A DNA stretch of 9,401 bases from Campylobacteraceae bacterium. Lineage in GTDB: Bacteria > Campylobacterota > Campylobacteria > Campylobacterales > Campylobacteraceae. This document shows positions 6,714 to 9,401 of the stretch, in pieces; the first letter of the stretch is position 1; each line of letters opens with the position of its first letter. The position numbers and the translations under genes were made by a program. The notes under the pieces were generated by a model. The model did not search any database. It was not told the origin of the DNA and worked only from the letters and a program-made list of their open reading frames with translations. The stretch lies in contig JAIRKW010000142.1 of the NCBI GenBank assembly GCA_031259875.1, forward strand, positions 1-9,401. The letters run 5' to 3'.

Positions 6714-6864
6714 AAAGTTTATTCCAATATTATGTCATGTAGGCAATAAGCTTTGTGTGCTTATAAACTTTTTTCTGCAATCTCAACATCATTGGGCTAA
6801 TGTAAAATTCAATAAGCTTATATATTTTATAGGTTTTTTGAATATATAAGGTATTGAATAATCA

Positions 6865-6900
6865 GTCATCATTCCATTATGCCCACGCAGCTGGAATCCA
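6865..6900 (+). repeat. Decayed copy of the GTCATTCC..GGAATCCA repeat family
   Basis: GTCATCATTCC, then CCACGCAGCTGGAATCCA, resembles the common intergenic repeat read as GTCATTCCCGCG..CGGGAATCCA in many bacteria. It differs from the CGTCATTGCGAG family around it, so at least two repeat families occupy this spacer. Confidence 0.45.
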
Positions 6901-7024
6901 TCGCAAAGAATTAACACAATTTGAATGCGGGCTGATGTCTCATTCAAAGCCATTTTATCTCTCATAAAAACTAAAATAAATATGATGATTCAGCCACGTT
7001 ATTTGTTTTACATTGATATTTCAC

Positions 7025-7043
7025 TGCCTATTTTTTATAGGCA
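7025..7043. other. Short hairpin just after the Sel1-like gene
   Basis: TGCCTAT (7025-7031) and ATAGGCA (7037-7043) form a perfect 7-bp stem with a 5-base loop, three bases past the stop codon of the minus-strand gene. No T-tract follows on the minus strand, so it could help end or protect that transcript but is not a classic terminator. Confidence 0.4.
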
Positions 7044-7046
7044 CAT

Positions 7047-7436
7047 TTACTCATCATCTCCAAATTCATCCATCATGTCATACAATGCTTTTCCATTGCT
7101 TTTGTATATGTCGCAGCTCAATTTATCACCCAAATCGCACCCTTTTTTGTAAAATTGCATTGCTTTGACTTCATCTTTTTTCACACCTGCACCCATAAGA
7201 TATGCGCTGCCGGCAGACAAGCAACCGCTTATATCTTTGCCGTTGCATCCTTTTGCGGTATATTCTATAGCTTTATCATAATCAGGCTTATCTTTTATAG
7301 CATACAAAGAGCCTGTTATAGTGCATGCTTTGGCGTCATTTTTTTTATCGCAAAGCTCTTTGTTTTTATCAAAATCAAGTGTTAATTGTGCAAAGCAAAC
7401 GCAAATCACAAGACATAAAAGCGTTAATATTTTCAT
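7047..7436 (-). CDS. Secreted Sel1-like repeat protein, Hcp-like cysteine-rich
   Basis: This 129-residue protein begins with a Sec-type signal (MKILTLLCLVICVCFAQ, 1-17). The mature part consists of Sel1/TPR-like helix pairs. Residues about 53-64 (YDKAIEYTAKGC) and 89-100 (EVKAMQFYKKGC) are equivalent, and AGSAYLMGAGVKKD (75-88) is a typical Sel1 loop. Cysteines occur in pairs 29/38, 64/72 and 100/108, with Cys64 to Cys100 exactly 36 residues apart. This matches the disulfide-stapled repeats of the Helicobacter cysteine-rich protein (Hcp) family. It is shorter than most Hcp proteins, with two full repeats and one partial. The minus-strand ATG is preceded by AAGGA (complement of 7442-7446) at 5 bases. 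The likely location is the periplasm or outside; the partner is unknown. It is transcribed divergently from purL. Cys12 and Cys14 lie in the signal region, but no good lipobox is seen. Confidence 0.85.
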   Translation of the reverse strand: MKILTLLCLVICVCFAQLTLDFDKNKELCDKKNDAKACTITGSLYAIKDKPDYDKAIEYTAKGCNGKDISGCLSAGSAYLMGAGVKKDEVKAMQFYKKGCDLGDKLSCDIYKSNGKALYDMMDEFGDDE

Positions 7437-7464
7437 GTAAATCCTTCATTTGTAAAAAATTAAC

Positions 7465-7492
7465 ATAATAGCAGAAAACACCTTAAGTGAAA
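7465..7492 (-). promoter_or_regulatory. Candidate promoter of the Sel1-like gene
   Basis: On the minus strand, TGCTATTAT gives an extended -10 box (TATTAT, complement of 7465-7470). A weak -35-like TTTCAC (complement of 7487-7492) lies 16 bases upstream. Transcription would start about 20 bases before the ATG, leaving room for the AAGGA site. The box overlaps the inverted repeat at 7470-7499. Confidence 0.45.
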
Positions 7493-7504
7493 TTCTGCTT
7501 TTTT
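7470..7504 (+). terminator. Hairpin with T-tract in the divergent spacer
   Basis: AGCAGAA (7470-7476) pairs with TTCTGCT (7493-7499). An inner CAC/GTG helix (7479-7481, 7487-7489) adds to the stem, and six T residues run over 7499-7504. This has the form of a plus-strand intrinsic terminator, yet no plus-strand gene lies just upstream. It could block antisense or read-through transcription into purL, or act as an operator over the minus-strand promoter it overlaps. Confidence 0.5.
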
Positions 7505-7520
7505 AACACGCCAATAAGCC

Positions 7521-7553
7521 CTTTTTTTGTAAAATCCATAAAAACTTTCAAGG
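7521..7553 (+). promoter_or_regulatory. Candidate purL promoter and ribosome-binding site
   Basis: A seven-T run (7522-7528) followed by TAAAAT at 7530-7535 fits the Campylobacterota promoter form, with a T-rich upstream region, a good -10 box and no conserved -35. The leader would be about 20 bases. AAGG at 7550-7553 sits 7 bases before the ATG at 7561 and fixes that start. The earlier ATG at 7556 is closed by a stop after one further codon. Confidence 0.5.
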
Positions 7554-7560
7554 CTATGCG

Positions 7561-9401
7561 ATGAAAACAACTGCTGAAATTTTAAAAGCTCACAAACTGA
7601 CAGACGATGATTATATAAAGATAAAAGCTATTTTGCAAAGAGAGCCCAATATTGTAGAAATAGGTATATTTTCTGCGATGTGGAGCGAACATTGTTCGTA
7701 TAAATCCAGCAAAAAATACCTAAACGGCTTTCCGACAAAAGCTGCTTGGGTTATTCAAGGACCAGGAGAAAATGCGGGAGTTATAGATATAGGAGACGGC
7801 ATTGCTGCTGTTTTTAAGATGGAGAGCCATAATCATCCAAGTTTCATAGAACCGTTTCAAGGAGCAGCTACTGGAGTTGGGGGCATATTAAGAGATGTTT
7901 TTACGATGGGTGCACGCCCTGTGGCAAATCTAAACTCTTTGCGTTTTGGAAAAATCGAAGGTGATGACAAAACGGCTAAGCGGCAAAGATATTTAGTCAG
8001 AGGAGTAGTTGAAGGAATAGGGCATTACGGCAATTGCATGGGTGTTCCCACGATAGGCGGAGAGACATTTTTTGACGAGTGTTATAACGGCAATATTTTG
8101 GTCAATGCTTTTACACTTGGACTTTGCAAAACAGACGAGATATTTTACGGGCGGGCTGAAGGTATAGGAAATCCCGTGATTTATGTTGGCAGTAAAACAG
8201 GACGTGACGGGCTTGGCGGTGCCGTGATGGCAAGCGATAGTTTTACTGAAGAGAATAAATCTTTAAGACCTACTGTGCAAGTGGGCGACCCATTTGCTGA
8301 AAAACTTCTGCTTGAAGCCTGCTTGGAGCTTTTCAAATATGATTATATCGTAGGCATTCAAGATATGGGCGCAGCGGGACTTACTTCAAGCTCTTTTGAG
8401 ATGGCAGGACGCAGCGGAAGCGGTATGAAGATGGATTTGTCACGTGTTCCGGCACGCGAAGAGGGCATGACTCCTTATGAATTTATGCTTAGCGAATCTC
8501 AAGAGAGAATGCTGATTTGTGCTAAGAAGGGTTGCGAGGAGAAAGTGCTTGAGATATTTAAAAAATGGGATTTGGATGCTGAAGTGATTGGCGAAGTTAC
8601 CGATACGGGCGTTATGGAACTCTATTTTGACGGCGAACTTGTGGCGAATATTCCTGTGGCTCCTGTCAGCGAAAACGCTCCGATTTTAAATCGTCCCACT
8701 AAAAAACCCGAATATTTGAAAAATATAAAAATTATACCTCCTTTTAAAGCGCCTGATACACAAGAGGTTTTGGAAAAATTTTTGGCTCATCCAGAGATAT
8801 CTGACAAATCTTGGATATACGAGCAGTACGACTCCATGGTCCAGACAAATACCATTAAAGCGCCCGGTTCTCTTGATGCGAGCGTGATTCGCGTGAAGGA
8901 GAATGGAAAAGCTATTGCTATGAGCAGCGATTGCAATCCAAGATATAATTATATAGACCCCAAAGGCGGTGCAGCTGCAGCTGTAATGGAGAGCGGGAGA
9001 AATGTTGCTGTGAGCGGAGCAAGACCATTGGCGATTACTGATTGTCTAAATTATGGCAATCCGGAAAATCCCGAAGTTATGTGGCAGTTTGCCGAGGGTT
9101 GCGAGGGTATAAAAGAGGCGTGCTTGGCGCTTAATACTCCAGTTGTGAGCGGGAATGTCTCTTTATATAATGAAACTGAAGGTGTTGGCGTATTTCCGAC
9201 GCCGTCTATTGCGATGGTTGGATTAAACGATGATGCCAATAAAGTACTGCCGTCGTCATTTCAAAAGGAAGGCAGCGCTGTATACATAGCGGGCGATACC
9301 TATGATGAGTTTGGCGGAAGTTTGTATGTGAAACTTTTTGCAAATGCCGTTAAAGGCGAGCTGCCGAAGATTGATTATGGTAAAGAGTTGAAGCTTTGGG
9401 A
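7561..9401 (+). CDS. purL: Phosphoribosylformylglycinamidine synthase, large (PurL) subunit, 3' end cut off
   Basis: The frame is open from ATG 7561 to the window end, giving 613 complete codons of a protein usually about 730-770 residues in the small bacterial PurL class. PurL converts FGAR, ATP and glutamine-derived ammonia to FGAM in the fourth step of cytosolic purine synthesis, working with PurS and PurQ. Visible motifs are SAMWSEHCSYKSSKKYL (38-54), with the family's conserved His44; KMESHNHPS (86-94); FQGAATGVGGILRD (99-112); the NSLRFG segment (125-130); GVPTIGGETFFD (161-172); and GIQDMGAAGLTSSSFEM (265-281). The second AIRS-like half begins near 420, with AMSSDCNPRYNYIDPKGGA (453-471) and SGARPLAITDCLNYGNPENP (485-504). 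The absence of a long N-terminal PurS-like domain and the length suggest separate PurS and PurQ proteins. No frameshift is seen. Confidence 0.98.
   Translation, partial: MKTTAEILKAHKLTDDDYIKIKAILQREPNIVEIGIFSAMWSEHCSYKSSKKYLNGFPTKAAWVIQGPGENAGVIDIGDGIAAVFKMESHNHPSFIEPFQGAATGVGGILRDVFTMGARPVANLNSLRFGKIEGDDKTAKRQRYLVRGVVEGIGHYGNCMGVPTIGGETFFDECYNGNILVNAFTLGLCKTDEIFYGRAEGIGNPVIYVGSKTGRDGLGGAVMASDSFTEENKSLRPTVQVGDPFAEKLLLEACLELFKYDYIVGIQDMGAAGLTSSSFEMAGRSGSGMKMDLSRVPAREEGMTPYEFMLSESQERMLICAKKGCEEKVLEIFKKWDLDAEVIGEVTDTGVMELYFDGELVANIPVAPVSENAPILNRPTKKPEYLKNIKIIPPFKAPDTQEVLEKFLAHPEISDKSWIYEQYDSMVQTNTIKAPGSLDASVIRVKENGKAIAMSSDCNPRYNYIDPKGGAAAAVMESGRNVAVSGARPLAITDCLNYGNPENPEVMWQFAEGCEGIKEACLALNTPVVSGNVSLYNETEGVGVFPTPSIAMVGLNDDANKVLPSSFQKEGSAVYIAGDTYDEFGGSLYVKLFANAVKGELPKIDYGKELKLW

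Larger units (their letters stand above)
5738..7046. other. Gene-free, repeat-rich region of about 1.3 kb
   Basis: No open frame here looks like a protein gene. The longest, at 6616-6849 and 6925-7152 (+), run through decayed repeats or opposite the Sel1 gene, and have no ribosome-binding site and no recognisable family. What can be read is a series of short dispersed repeats in both orientations, listed separately, set in AT-rich filler. The stretch 5738-5900 holds only a small tandem GGAACG motif (5754-5759, 5764-5769). No transposase fragment, tRNA or terminator was recognised. The region looks like a site that has accumulated and eroded non-coding repeats. Confidence 0.7.

Noticed and set aside
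6616..6849. 77-codon open frame on the plus strand
   Set aside because: It has no ribosome-binding site and no recognisable family, and it runs through a decayed dispersed repeat; this is a known source of false peptides.
6925..7385. Plus-strand open frames of 75 and 76 codons
   Set aside because: They lie mostly antisense to the well-supported Sel1-like gene and resemble no protein family.

Overview
The window suggests a member of the Campylobacterota (formerly Epsilonproteobacteria), probably a free-living lineage resembling Sulfurimonas. The evidence is AT-rich DNA with heavy AGA/ATA codon use, a promoter with a T-run before a TAAAAT -10 box, a Cys-paired Sel1/Hcp-like secreted protein, and a PurL of the type seen in that group. 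This is inference from reading the sequence; no database was searched.

Layout. (1) 1-492 is the 3' end of an RTX exoprotein gene. It has five glycine/aspartate nonapeptide repeats, a haemolysin-type calcium-binding related domain and a C-terminal type I secretion signal. (2) 493-1047 is a gene-free spacer. It holds six copies of an AT-rich repeat of about 20 bp at 57-69 bp intervals, the first overlapping the RTX stop codon, a terminator-like hairpin, and a strong 17-bp stem-loop. (3) 1048-5737 is a compact three-gene type I secretion operon: a TolC-like outer membrane protein, an HlyB/LapB-type ABC exporter with a catalytically dead C39-like domain, and an HlyD-type membrane fusion protein. 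The genes overlap by 16 and 1 bases. (4) 5738-7046 is about 1.3 kb without a credible gene, filled with short dispersed repeats in various states of decay. Most belong to the widespread family running from CGTCATTGCGAG to GAAGCAATCC, in both orientations; one belongs to the GTCATTCC..GGAATCCA family. There is also an isolated 15-bp direct repeat. (5) 7047-7436 (minus) is a small secreted Sel1/Hcp-like Cys-rich repeat protein. (6) A 124-base divergent spacer carries a hairpin with a T-tract and candidate promoters. (7) 7561-9401 is purL, cut by the window end.

How the genes work together. The RTX protein is the likely substrate of the adjacent secretion system. The ABC exporter and HlyD form the inner-membrane complex, docking on the TolC-like channel to move the unfolded RTX polypeptide from cytoplasm to outside, where calcium folds it. 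purL (purine biosynthesis) and the Sel1 protein are unrelated and lie beyond a repeat-rich boundary.

No clearly new enzyme system is visible. The least explained structures are the six-copy repeat array between the RTX gene and its exporter, the inverted pairing of the dispersed repeats at 6147-6331, and the hairpin in the divergent spacer.
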